From: Deltaproteobacteria bacterium
Lineage (GTDB): Bacteria; Desulfobacterota; Deferrimicrobia; Deferrimicrobiales; Deferrimicrobiaceae
NCBI GenBank assembly: GCA_025356865.1
Contig: JANXQJ010000074.1
Span: 1-50,435 of the forward strand
Direction of reading: 5' to 3'
DNA length: 50,435 nt
Each line of letters starts with the position of its first letter. The first letter of the stretch is position 1. The position numbers were made by a program, and so were the translations under genes. This document shows positions 1 to 7,095 of the stretch, piece after piece. The notes beneath the pieces were generated by a model. The model was not told the DNA's origin, did no database searches, and saw only the letters and a list, made by a program, of their open reading frames with translations.

Positions 1-480
1 ATCGACCGGTACTTCGAGGCGTTCGAGGCGGGGACGTTGAAGGCGGAACTGTGCAACGAGAAGGTCCGGGATCTGCGGGAGCGGATGGAGGAACTGGAGG
101 GCGAGAAGCAGTCGCTTACGACCAGGCGGGAGCGGCTGGAGCTGCCGGCCATCGACCAGGAGATGCTCGGCGGCATCATGGACCATTTCGAGAAGGTGAT
201 GGCGGAAGGCGAGAACGCAAAAAAGAAGCACCTTCTCCACAAGCTCGTGAAGAAGGTGCTTATTCGAAGCCGCGACACCATCGAGGTCTGGTACTGCTTA
301 CCAAACTCTCGCCGGTTCGCAGACTGGCACATCTGGCTCCCTGGGCGGGTTTCGGCCACTACGCCTTCGCCATCCAGGCTCCGGCTGCGTAGCCTCCCCT
401 CGGAGTCCTGTCGCGGCACATCCTGTGCCGCTACTCCTCCCTATCCGGTCGGCGGACTCCTCGCTTCGAACCCCGCGTGA
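1..480 (+). CDS. Serine site-specific recombinase, C-terminal end (5' truncated by window edge)
   Basis: The reading frame is open from the first base, so the start lies outside the window and only about the last 160 residues are seen. The visible part is the charged coiled-coil tail typical of large serine recombinases (RDLRERMEELEGEKQSL, residues ~22-38 of the fragment), followed by an amphipathic KHLLHKLVKKVLI segment. Family knowledge: these enzymes integrate and excise elements through an N-terminal serine nuclease domain that is not visible here. The natural protein probably ends near residue 110. The rest (WLPGRVS and beyond) is a translation of a tRNA-Asn 3'-end copy at 332-354 and of non-coding-looking DNA. 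The identification rests on the tail alone, so it is likely but not certain. Confidence 0.7.
   Translation: MDRYFEAFEAGTLKAELCNEKVRDLRERMEELEGEKQSLTTRRERLELPAIDQEMLGGIMDHFEKVMAEGENAKKKHLLHKLVKKVLIRSRDTIEVWYCLPNSRRFADWHIWLPGRVSATTPSPSRLRLRSLPSESCRGTSCAATPPYPVGGLLASNPA
332..354. repeat. 23-bp direct repeat of the tRNA-Asn 3' end (att-like core, copy 1)
   Basis: These 23 bases are identical to 534-556, the CCA end and T-arm half of the tRNA-Asn gene downstream. Copy 1 lies inside the 3' part of the recombinase frame. A duplicated tRNA 3' end beside a recombinase gene is the usual mark of an integration site, but the copies are only 202 bp apart, so they do not bracket a normal element. Confidence 0.7.
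413..431. repeat. Perfect 8-bp inverted repeat between recombinase and tRNA
   Basis: Arms 413-420 (GCGGCACA) and 424-431 (TGTGCCGC) are separated by 3 nt. It sits in the 180-bp segment between the two att-like copies. It may be a recombinase binding site or a small hairpin; its function is not known. Confidence 0.45.
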
Positions 481-492
481 ATCGCCAGAACG

Positions 493-525
493 GAAAAGGG
501 CTGCCTCCGGAAACGGAGGCAGCCC
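493..525 (-). terminator. Rho-independent terminator of tRNA-Asn
   Basis: A perfect 12-bp stem pairs 498-509 with 514-525 around a 4-nt loop. Read on the minus strand it is followed by TTTT. It starts 11 nt beyond the CCA end of the tRNA on the same strand. Confidence 0.85.
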
Positions 526-533
526 TGCTGAGT

Positions 534-556
534 TCTGGCTCCCTGGGCGGGTTTCG
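534..556. repeat. 23-bp direct repeat, copy 2, at the tRNA-Asn 3' end
   Basis: Identical to 332-354. It covers CCA, the 3' acceptor strand and part of the T arm, the usual core for tRNA-targeting integration. Confidence 0.7.
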
Positions 557-610
557 AACCTGCAACAACCCGGTTAACAGCCGGGTGCTCTGCCGTTGAG
601 CTACCAGGGA
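536..610 (-). tRNA. tRNA-Asn(GTT)
   Basis: The minus strand folds into a complete cloverleaf. The 7-bp acceptor stem pairs 610-604 (TCCCTGG) with 546-540, followed by discriminator G and an encoded CCA at 538-536. The anticodon stem CCCGG/CCGGG carries loop CTGTTAA, giving anticodon GTT (Asn). The T arm contains GGTTCGAAACC. It has its own promoter upstream and hairpin terminator downstream. Confidence 0.97.
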
Positions 611-631
611 ACGTCAAAAAGACAGACAGAA

Positions 632-661
632 AATATAATCCGCCGACAGGGCGCCCGTCAA
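632..661 (-). promoter_or_regulatory. Sigma-70 promoter of tRNA-Asn
   Basis: On the minus strand TTGACG (661-656) is followed after 17 nt by TTATAT (638-633), or after 18 nt by TATATT. The tRNA 5' end is about 23 nt further on. Confidence 0.7.
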
Positions 662-768
662 GCGATATCCACGGACAATTGGTGCCCGCTGCTTCCGGAG
701 CGCAGGGGACGGGGGTTCGAGCAACGGCGAGCGGCCCCCTCCCCGGAGCGAAGGATTCGTGGGCGCCA

Positions 769-1779
769 CTACCCCTTGAACCGGTCGCGCAGCGGCGGGC
801 CGAAGAGGCGCCAGAAATAGTCGTCGCGCGTGCGCAGGTACGCCTTCCCCGCCCCCGTCATGTTCTCGCCGGCGAGGTGGCCCTGCGCCATCGCGCTGCG
901 CCAGCCGAAGTTGAAGCGGCTTTCGTGCGTCGTCCGGTCGTACAGCTCGGCGCAGTCGCCGGCCGCGAATATGCCGGGGATGTTCGTGCGGAGCGCGTCG
1001 TCGACCAGCACGCCGGTGCCCGACTCGACCCCGCTGCCGCGCAGGAACGCCGTGTTCGGGTGCCGCTCGGTCGCGACTACGACCATCGAGACCGAAACCG
1101 GGTCGCCGCCCTGGCTCGGGGTGACGATCAGGCCGTCGCCCGACTCGCGCGCCTCGCCGATTCCTGCGCCGTCGAACACCACGATCCCGGCGGAGCGGGC
1201 CGCGGACAACACCCCTGCGTCGACCCGCCCCCCTTCCGGGTTGCCGAATCGCGGCTCGCCCGGTTTCAGCCAGGCGACTTCCTTCCCCAGCGTCCGCAGG
1301 GCCAGCGCCGTCACCGCCGCGAGGAAACCGGGACCGAGGACCGCGACGACGCCGCGCGCCTTCGCGCGCTCGCGGATTCGCAGCGCGTTGGCGAGCGAAT
1401 CGATCGGCACGACCTTGTCTTCGAAATGGCGCAACTTGTGCGGGATGGCCGGCCGGCCGCCTGTCGCGATCAGCAGCGCGTCGAACGATTCGACCGTGCC
1501 GGCGGCGAATGCAACCGTTCGGGCCGAAACGTCGAGGCGGGTCGCCTTCGCGCCGAACCGCATCGCGATCCCGCGGCCGGCCAGTTCGGCAGCCTGCGGG
1601 TTGACCAGCGACCCGGCATCCCGATCGCCGGTCACGACTTCGGTCAGGAGGGGGCGCAGATAGGGGGCGGACGGCTCTTCGCCCACCACCAGCACGTCGG
1701 CGGCGGCATCGCTTTCACGGACGGCCTTGGCGGCGGAAATTCCGGCGGGGCCGTTTCCGAGGATCAGGTAGCGCATCAT
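769..1779 (-). CDS. NAD(P)/FAD-dependent oxidoreductase
   Basis: This is a two-dinucleotide-fold flavoprotein of the pyridine nucleotide-disulfide oxidoreductase superfamily (336 aa), probably cytosolic. The FAD-binding GNGPAG is at residues 8-13, a second Rossmann motif GPGFLA (NAD(P)) at 149-154, and the FAD ribityl motif FAAGDCAE at 271-278. No CxxC redox disulfide of the thioredoxin or lipoamide reductase type is seen, so it resembles the NADH-rubredoxin/nitrite reductase-like group. The substrate is not identifiable. The gene begins ATG ATG (1779 and 1776); AGAGG lies 4 and 7 nt upstream respectively, so the second ATG may be used. It is 34 bp downstream of corA on the same strand. Confidence 0.8.
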   Translation of the reverse strand: MMRYLILGNGPAGISAAKAVRESDAAADVLVVGEEPSAPYLRPLLTEVVTGDRDAGSLVNPQAAELAGRGIAMRFGAKATRLDVSARTVAFAAGTVESFDALLIATGGRPAIPHKLRHFEDKVVPIDSLANALRIRERAKARGVVAVLGPGFLAAVTALALRTLGKEVAWLKPGEPRFGNPEGGRVDAGVLSAARSAGIVVFDGAGIGEARESGDGLIVTPSQGGDPVSVSMVVVATERHPNTAFLRGSGVESGTGVLVDDALRTNIPGIFAAGDCAELYDRTTHESRFNFGWRSAMAQGHLAGENMTGAGKAYLRTRDDYFWRLFGPPLRDRFKG

Positions 1780-1813
1780 CGCACCTCTTGGGGATGGGTT
1801 CTTGCCATGTCCC

Positions 1814-2881
1814 TTATAGCCATTTTTTCCGGCGGAAGAACCAGACCATCCCGCCCGTCGCGGCCAGCATCACCAGCCACACCGCCGGATAGCCGTACCG
1901 CCATCCCAGTTCGGGCATGTTGTACGGCGACGCGGCCCGGTCGAAATTCATCCCGTAGAGACCCACGACGAACGAGAGCGGCATGAAGATGGTCGCGATG
2001 ATCGTCAGCACCTTCATGATCCCGTTCATCCGGTTCGATACGCTCATCATGTACTCGTCCACGAGACTGGAAGAGACGTCCCGGAACGTCTCGACCATGT
2101 CGAGCAGCTGCACCGTGTGGTCGTAGCAGTCGCGCAGATACGTTTTGGTCGCCGGATGGACCAGGCCGGAATCGTCCCGCAGCAGTTCGTTCATCGCGTC
2201 GCGGGCGGGCCAGACGGCATGCCGGACGTCGAGCAGCCGCCGCTTGAGTTCCCGGATCTCGCGGAACGTGTCCTGGGACGTCTCGGAGAGGACCTTGTCC
2301 TCCAGCGCATCGGCCTCTTCCCCCAGTTTTTCGAGCGTCGGGAAAAAACCGTCGATGATCGCGTCGCACAGTTCGTAGGCCAGCATGTCGGGTCCGCTCG
2401 ACCGGAGCATGCCGGCCATTTTCCGCAGCCGATCCCGAACCGGATTGAACGCGTCCCCGACCCGCTCCTGGAAAGTGACCACGACCGCGGCCGAGAGGAA
2501 GATGCTGACCTGCTCGGCCATCTCCGGGTAATGGGATTCCCGCAGGACGATCAGCAGGTGGCCGTCATAGTCGTCGACCTTGGGCCGCTGCGGCACGTTG
2601 AGGACATCCTCGAGCGCAAGCCGGTGGAATCCGAACCGCTCCCCGATCGTCTGGACGAGCGCCGGGTCTCCCAGCCCGCAGACGTCGATCCACAGAACCC
2701 CTTTTTCCGGAGGCGCCAGGGAGGCGACCTGGGAGACGGGAATGGACCATTCGCGGAAGGAACCTGCGTCGTAGGCGATCGCGGAAAGGGAGACCGGGCA
2801 GAGCGACGCCTCGGCGTGGGCGGTCAGCGTCCCCGGCATCGTCCCCGGCGTCTGCCACCGTTTTCTCCGTTTGTTCGCCAT
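1814..2881 (-). CDS. corA: CorA-family magnesium/cobalt transporter
   Basis: An inner-membrane divalent cation channel (355 aa). The long N-terminal cytosolic part is alpha/beta then helical, with a coiled stretch before the pore. TM1 ends in the family signature GMNF at residues 310-313, preceded by LSFVVGLY. TM2 (about 330-349) is followed by a basic tail, as in the family. The loop after GMNF carries the MPEL acidic residue. The start is supported by GGGGGAGG before the ATG. Family knowledge: it works as a pentamer with Mg gating. The identification is firm; whether the ion is Mg, Co or Zn is not determined by sequence. Confidence 0.93.
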   Translation of the reverse strand: MANKRRKRWQTPGTMPGTLTAHAEASLCPVSLSAIAYDAGSFREWSIPVSQVASLAPPEKGVLWIDVCGLGDPALVQTIGERFGFHRLALEDVLNVPQRPKVDDYDGHLLIVLRESHYPEMAEQVSIFLSAAVVVTFQERVGDAFNPVRDRLRKMAGMLRSSGPDMLAYELCDAIIDGFFPTLEKLGEEADALEDKVLSETSQDTFREIRELKRRLLDVRHAVWPARDAMNELLRDDSGLVHPATKTYLRDCYDHTVQLLDMVETFRDVSSSLVDEYMMSVSNRMNGIMKVLTIIATIFMPLSFVVGLYGMNFDRAASPYNMPELGWRYGYPAVWLVMLAATGGMVWFFRRKKWL

Positions 2882-2916
2882 CGTTTTTCCTCCCCCGCCC
2901 GCCCGGACTTCCCCGG

Positions 2917-3771
2917 CTATTGCGCGGACAGCTCCGCGATCTGCCGGTCGATCGCCTTGATCTCGACCGAAAGTTTGTCGCGGTCGGCTGAAAGCGTCCG
3001 TTTGTCCCGTTTTTCCCTCTGCAGGAACACCGTGCTGTCGCGCTTGCGGTCCTGCGCCGAACGGAGGGAATCGCGCTCCGACGAAAGACGGCCGTTGAGC
3101 GACGTGACCTGGGTGGTCAGCCGGTTTCGGCCCGCCCGGTCTTCACGCGGCAACGCGTCGCGCTGCGACTGCGCCTCGTTGCGCTGATCGGTCAGGTCGT
3201 CGATCCGCTGCTGCGCCCGGGCGATATCCTGCTCGGCGCTGTCGGCACGCGACCGGGCTTTCTCCTGCTCGCCGGCGATGTCGCGGGTGGCATCGGCAAT
3301 CCAGCCGTCGAGCTTCTCCTTCTCCGCTAGAAGGCGCGACCGGCGCTCCTTGAGATCGGCCGCCTGCTTCAGCTGTTCCCATCTCCGGGAGGACGCCTTC
3401 TCCTGGCCGATCTGCTTGGCGTATTCGGCTGCGATCTTCCGCATCAGCTTGTGCGTGGTCTTGTCGGCGGCAAATGGCTTGACGGGCATGCCGGTTCGGA
3501 TCGCCTCGAAATCCTCGGGCGACAGCGGGGCGCTCCAGAACCGATTCTTGAAGATTTCGGCCGGAAAGACGGGCACCGCCTGGTCCTTGCCGACCTGGAC
3601 CTCGAAGTCGCTCTCGAGCGTGATGCCGTTGTCGGAACCCGCGGGGACGGAGAGGGACCGGCTCTCGTCATTCCTGAGATCGACGGCAAGCCCCGCCGCC
3701 CCGGCCGCCGGACGGAAGGCGAGCACGATAAGGGCGGCCAGGAGCGAAACGGCGAGACTGGCGGTTTTCAT
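2917..3771 (-). CDS. Secreted or periplasmic coiled-coil protein of unknown function
   Basis: 284 aa. Residues 1-25 form a signal peptide: a short basic start, a hydrophobic core and an AGA-like cleavage region. A globular stretch runs to about residue 100. From about residue 105 to the end it is almost entirely charged, heptad-like coiled coil rich in K, E, R, D and Q. No catalytic motif is recognised. It is 35 bp upstream of corA on the same strand and may be cotranscribed. A structural or tethering role in the periplasm is possible but only inferred from the coiled coil. Confidence 0.7.
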   Translation of the reverse strand: MKTASLAVSLLAALIVLAFRPAAGAAGLAVDLRNDESRSLSVPAGSDNGITLESDFEVQVGKDQAVPVFPAEIFKNRFWSAPLSPEDFEAIRTGMPVKPFAADKTTHKLMRKIAAEYAKQIGQEKASSRRWEQLKQAADLKERRSRLLAEKEKLDGWIADATRDIAGEQEKARSRADSAEQDIARAQQRIDDLTDQRNEAQSQRDALPREDRAGRNRLTTQVTSLNGRLSSERDSLRSAQDRKRDSTVFLQREKRDKRTLSADRDKLSVEIKAIDRQIAELSAQ

Positions 3772-3794
3772 ATCCCTTCCATCCTTCCGGCGGT

Positions 3795-3800
3795 TATAAT
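3795..3800 (+). promoter_or_regulatory. -10 box for the heme gene cluster
   Basis: A perfect TATAAT lies 48 nt before the GTG start of the radical SAM gene, in the divergent gap with the secreted coiled-coil gene. No good -35 is seen 16-18 nt upstream. Confidence 0.5.
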
Positions 3801-3848
3801 TAGAGGATAACCCAGCCGGCAGTCGTAAGGTTCCCGAAAGGAAAAGTC

Positions 3849-4937
3849 GTGACCACGCCCGAATTCATCCCGAAATGGATCGCATGGGAAACCACCCAGC
3901 GGTGCAACCTCCGGTGCGTCCATTGTCGCTGTTCTTCCGATCTCTCATCCTCCGAGGGCGATTTCACCACCGGCGAGGGAAAGAATCTCCTGAAGGAAAT
4001 CTCCGACTTCTCCAAGCCGGTCGTCGTCCTCTCCGGCGGCGAACCGCTGATGCGGAAGGATATCTTCGAACTGGCGGGATACGGCACCTCTCTCGGCCTG
4101 CGGATGTGCATGGCGACCAACGGCGCGCTCGTCACCGACGAGACCTGCGAAAAGATGAAGGCGGCCGAGATCAAGATGGTGTCGCTCTCGCTCGACGGAT
4201 CCACCGCCGAACTGCACGACAACTTCCGCCAGTGCCCCGGCGCCTTCGCGGGCGTCGTCAACGCGGCCGAACTGTTCCAGAAGCACGGCATCAAGTTCCT
4301 GATCAACTCGTCGTTCACCAAGCGGAACCAGCACGACATCGCCGACACGTTCAAGATGGCGAAATCGCTGGGCGCCACCGCCTGGTACATGTTCATGATC
4401 GTCCCCACCGGCCGCGGCGAGGAGATCATGGCCGAGCTGATCTCCAAGGACGACTACGAGGAAATCCTCGAGTGGCACTACCAACAGGAGAAGCTCGAGG
4501 ACGACATCCTGATGCGCCCCACCTGCGCGCCCCACTATTACCGCGTGGTGCCGCAGCGCGCCAAGGCCGAAGGGGTGAAGTTCGAGCGACGCTCCCTCAC
4601 CTTCTCGACCGGCGGCGGCAAGGGGTGCATCGCGGCACAGACCATCTGCCTGATCGACTGCTTCGGCAACGTCAAGCCGTGCTCCTACTTCCACCGCTCG
4701 GCGGGCAACGTCAAGACGACGCCGTTCAAGGAGATCTGGGAAAACTCCGAGATTTTCAAGGAGCTGCGCGACTTCAAGGCGTACAAGGGCAAGTGCGGCG
4801 AGTGCGAGTACCTCAACGTGTGCGGCGGCTGCCGCGCCCGCGCCGACGCCGTCCACGGCGACTACATGGAAGAGGAACCGTTCTGCAACTACGTGCCCAT
4901 CAAGACACGCAAGCGGCTTGATGCCGAAGGGAAATAG
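3849..4937 (+). CDS. Radical SAM/SPASM protein, AhbD/NirJ-like (putative heme biosynthesis decarboxylase)
   Basis: 362 aa from a GTG start. The radical SAM cluster motif CxxxCxxC is at C19, C23 and C26 (CNLRCVHC), followed by the GGEP motif (SGGEPLM, ~58-64). The C-terminal ~90 residues hold a SPASM-type cysteine cluster with the pattern [19 protein letters not shown] and a final EEPFCNY. That pattern, and an internal TCAPHYYRV, resemble AhbC, AhbD and NirJ, which modify tetrapyrrole side chains. It is followed after 58 bp by hemE, then hemH and hemG. The context supports a heme role such as decarboxylation of iron-coproporphyrin III. A different tetrapyrrole step remains possible, since the family splits into several activities. 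Confidence 0.82.
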   Translation: MTTPEFIPKWIAWETTQRCNLRCVHCRCSSDLSSSEGDFTTGEGKNLLKEISDFSKPVVVLSGGEPLMRKDIFELAGYGTSLGLRMCMATNGALVTDETCEKMKAAEIKMVSLSLDGSTAELHDNFRQCPGAFAGVVNAAELFQKHGIKFLINSSFTKRNQHDIADTFKMAKSLGATAWYMFMIVPTGRGEEIMAELISKDDYEEILEWHYQQEKLEDDILMRPTCAPHYYRVVPQRAKAEGVKFERRSLTFSTGGGKGCIAAQTICLIDCFGNVKPCSYFHRSAGNVKTTPFKEIWENSEIFKELRDFKAYKGKCGECEYLNVCGGCRARADAVHGDYMEEEPFCNYVPIKTRKRLDAEGK

Positions 4938-4995
4938 CCCCCGCGACAACCTGCAACGACCCGATATCAACCTACAGATCCGGAGAATAAAGACG

Positions 4996-6024
4996 ATGAG
5001 CGACTACCGATTCCTGAAAGCCTGCCGGTGCGAACCGGTCGACAAGACGCCCGTCTGGCTGATGCGCCAGGCCGGGCGATACCTGCCCGAGTACATGAAG
5101 GTGCGCTCGAAGGTGTCGTTCCTCGAACTGTGCAAGACCCCCGAGCTGGCCGCCGAGGTCTCGATCCAGCCGGTCGACATCCTGGGCGTCGACGCCGCCA
5201 TCCTCTTCTCCGATATCCTGACGCCGGTCGAACCGATGGGGCTCAAGCTTGACTTCGTCCCCGGACCCGTCTTCGAGAAGCCGGTCCGCTCGATGGCCGA
5301 TGTCGATGCGTTGATCGTGCCGGACCCCGAAGAGGGCGTCCCCTACGTGATGGAGACGATCAAGATCCTCCGCCGGGCCTTCGAGGGCCGTGTGCCGCTC
5401 ATCGGCTTCGGCGGCGCGCCGTTCACGCTCGCCTGTTACATGGTCGAGGGGAAGGGCTCCAAGGATTTCGCCCTGATCAAGAAGATGATGTACACCGCCC
5501 CCGACGTCTACGCCGCGCTGATGAACAAGATCACGGCGATGGACACCCTCTATCTCAATGCGCAGATCAAGGCGGGCGCGCAGGCGATCCAGATCTTCGA
5601 CACGTGGGGCGGCATCCTTTCTCCCTCCGACTACGCGCACCACGTCCTGCCGTACACGCAGAAACTGATCAACGGCCTCGACCTTGCGGGCGTTCCCGTC
5701 ATCCACTTCGTCAAGGGCGCCGGCACGATGCTCGACATCGTCAAGCAGGCGGGCGGCGACGTCATGGGGCTCGACTGGCACGTCAACCTGGGCAAGGCGC
5801 GCGACATCCTCGGCGCCGGCATGGCGGTGCAGGGCAACCTCGACCCGACGGTGCTCTTCGCGCCGAAGGCGGTCATCGAGCGGGAAGTGCGTCGGGTCCT
5901 CGACGAGAACGCGGGGCGTCCCGGCCACATCTTCAACCTCGGGCACGGGATCCTGCCGACCGTGCCGCCCGAGAACGCCATCGCGATGGTCGAAGCGGTC
6001 CACGCCTTCAGCAGCAGGAACTGA
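4996..6024 (+). CDS. hemE: Uroporphyrinogen III decarboxylase
   Basis: Cytosolic enzyme converting uroporphyrinogen III to coproporphyrinogen III by four decarboxylations. 342 aa, the normal length. The N-terminal signature WLMRQAGRYLPEY is at residues 21-33 (the arginines bind substrate carboxylates), and the second signature GFGGAPFTLACYMVEG is near 137-152. The start at ATG 4996 is chosen over an upstream in-frame ATG (4918) because GGAG lies 10 nt before it and homology begins there. The frame extended to 4918 would overlap the end of the radical SAM gene. It is second in the heme cluster. Confidence 0.97.
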   Translation: MSDYRFLKACRCEPVDKTPVWLMRQAGRYLPEYMKVRSKVSFLELCKTPELAAEVSIQPVDILGVDAAILFSDILTPVEPMGLKLDFVPGPVFEKPVRSMADVDALIVPDPEEGVPYVMETIKILRRAFEGRVPLIGFGGAPFTLACYMVEGKGSKDFALIKKMMYTAPDVYAALMNKITAMDTLYLNAQIKAGAQAIQIFDTWGGILSPSDYAHHVLPYTQKLINGLDLAGVPVIHFVKGAGTMLDIVKQAGGDVMGLDWHVNLGKARDILGAGMAVQGNLDPTVLFAPKAVIEREVRRVLDENAGRPGHIFNLGHGILPTVPPENAIAMVEAVHAFSSRN

Positions 6025-6044
6025 TTCGCACCGTTCCGCCAATC

Positions 6045-6081
6045 GGGGCGCCCGGCCTGGCCCTCCCCGGCCGGGCGCCCC
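6045..6081 (+). other. Strong GC hairpin between hemE and hemH
   Basis: A perfect 13-bp stem pairs 6045-6057 with 6069-6081 around an 11-nt loop. No T run follows on either strand, so it is not a classic terminator. It lies 20 nt after hemE and ends 19 nt before the hemH start, where it could affect mRNA stability or hemH translation. Confidence 0.7.
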
Positions 6082-6100
6082 AACCCTTCGAGCCCATCAT

Positions 6101-7090
6101 TTGACGAACATCTCGGCCCGACAGAAGACCGGCGTTGTCCTCCTGAACATGGGAGGCCCCGACACGCTTTCCGCCGTCCGTCCCTTTCTGGCGAACCTTT
6201 TCTCGGACAAGGAACTGATCCGGCTTCCCGCCGCCTGCGTGACGCAGCCGATCTTCGCCTGGCTCGTTTCGGGCTTCCGGGCGCGCCACGTCCGCGAATA
6301 CTACGCCGAGATCGGCGGCGGCTCCCCCATCGCCCGGATCACCGAAAGGCAGGCGCGAGCACTCGAAACCGCCCTGAACGGCGCCCCGGGCGGGCGCGAC
6401 TTCCGCGTCCATGTCGGGATGCGGTACTGGCACCCGCTGACCAAGCACGCCGTCTTGCAGATGAAGGATGACGGCGTGACCGAGGTCGTCGCGCTCCCGC
6501 TCTACCCGCACTACTGCGCCGCCACCACCGGCTCGAGCATAAACGACCTGAAACGCCGACTCCGGTGGGCCGGGCTTTCGGCACCGCTTCGCGAAGTCCG
6601 CTCGTATCCGGACAACCCCGGCTACGTGGCCGCGGTGGGCGGGAAGATCACCGAGGCGATCAAGGGGATTCCGACCGAGGGGATGCACCTCCTCTTCAGC
6701 GCCCACGGCGTTCCGAGATATTTCATCGACGAGGGCGACCCGTACGAGGCCGAGATCCAGCGGTGCGTCGCCGCCGTCGGCACCTGGTTCCCCGGCATCC
6801 CCCGGTCGATCTCCTACCAGAGCCGCGCCGGACGGGCAGTCTGGCTCGGCCCCGATACGGTCGACGAGACGAAGCGGCTCGCGGCATCGGGCGTGAAGAC
6901 GCTCGTCGTCGTGCCGGTCAGCTTCGTCTCCGAGCACATCGAGACGCTGCACGAGCTCGACATCCGCCTCCGGGCCGACGCGCTGGCCGCCGGCATCGAA
7001 CGGTTCGTGCGCGTGCCCACGCTCGACGACGACCCGGCATTCGTCGCCACGCTTCGCGATCTGGTCCTACGAAAATTGCAGGAGGGTTGA
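6101..7090 (+). CDS. hemH: Ferrochelatase (protoporphyrin or coproporphyrin ferrochelatase)
   Basis: Inserts Fe2+ into a porphyrin. The sequence begins TNISARQKTGVVLLNMGGPD, the typical ferrochelatase N-terminus, so TTG 6101 is chosen as start; no ATG is available before the conserved LLNMGGPD. 329 aa. The signature LLFSAHGVP carries the catalytic histidine (H202). The later YQSRAG and the FVSEHIETLHELD region fit the C-terminal active-site segment with its conserved histidine and glutamate. The stop is 5 bp before hemG, whose ribosome binding site GGAGG lies within the hemH 3' end. Whether protoporphyrin or coproporphyrin is the substrate cannot be told by eye. Confidence 0.95.
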   Translation: MTNISARQKTGVVLLNMGGPDTLSAVRPFLANLFSDKELIRLPAACVTQPIFAWLVSGFRARHVREYYAEIGGGSPIARITERQARALETALNGAPGGRDFRVHVGMRYWHPLTKHAVLQMKDDGVTEVVALPLYPHYCAATTGSSINDLKRRLRWAGLSAPLREVRSYPDNPGYVAAVGGKITEAIKGIPTEGMHLLFSAHGVPRYFIDEGDPYEAEIQRCVAAVGTWFPGIPRSISYQSRAGRAVWLGPDTVDETKRLAASGVKTLVVVPVSFVSEHIETLHELDIRLRADALAAGIERFVRVPTLDDDPAFVATLRDLVLRKLQEG

Positions 7091-7095
7091 CGCAC

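Noticed and set aside
4918-4995. Longer N-terminus for hemE
   Set aside because: It overlaps the preceding gene and precedes the conserved HemE start; ATG 4996 has a ribosome site.
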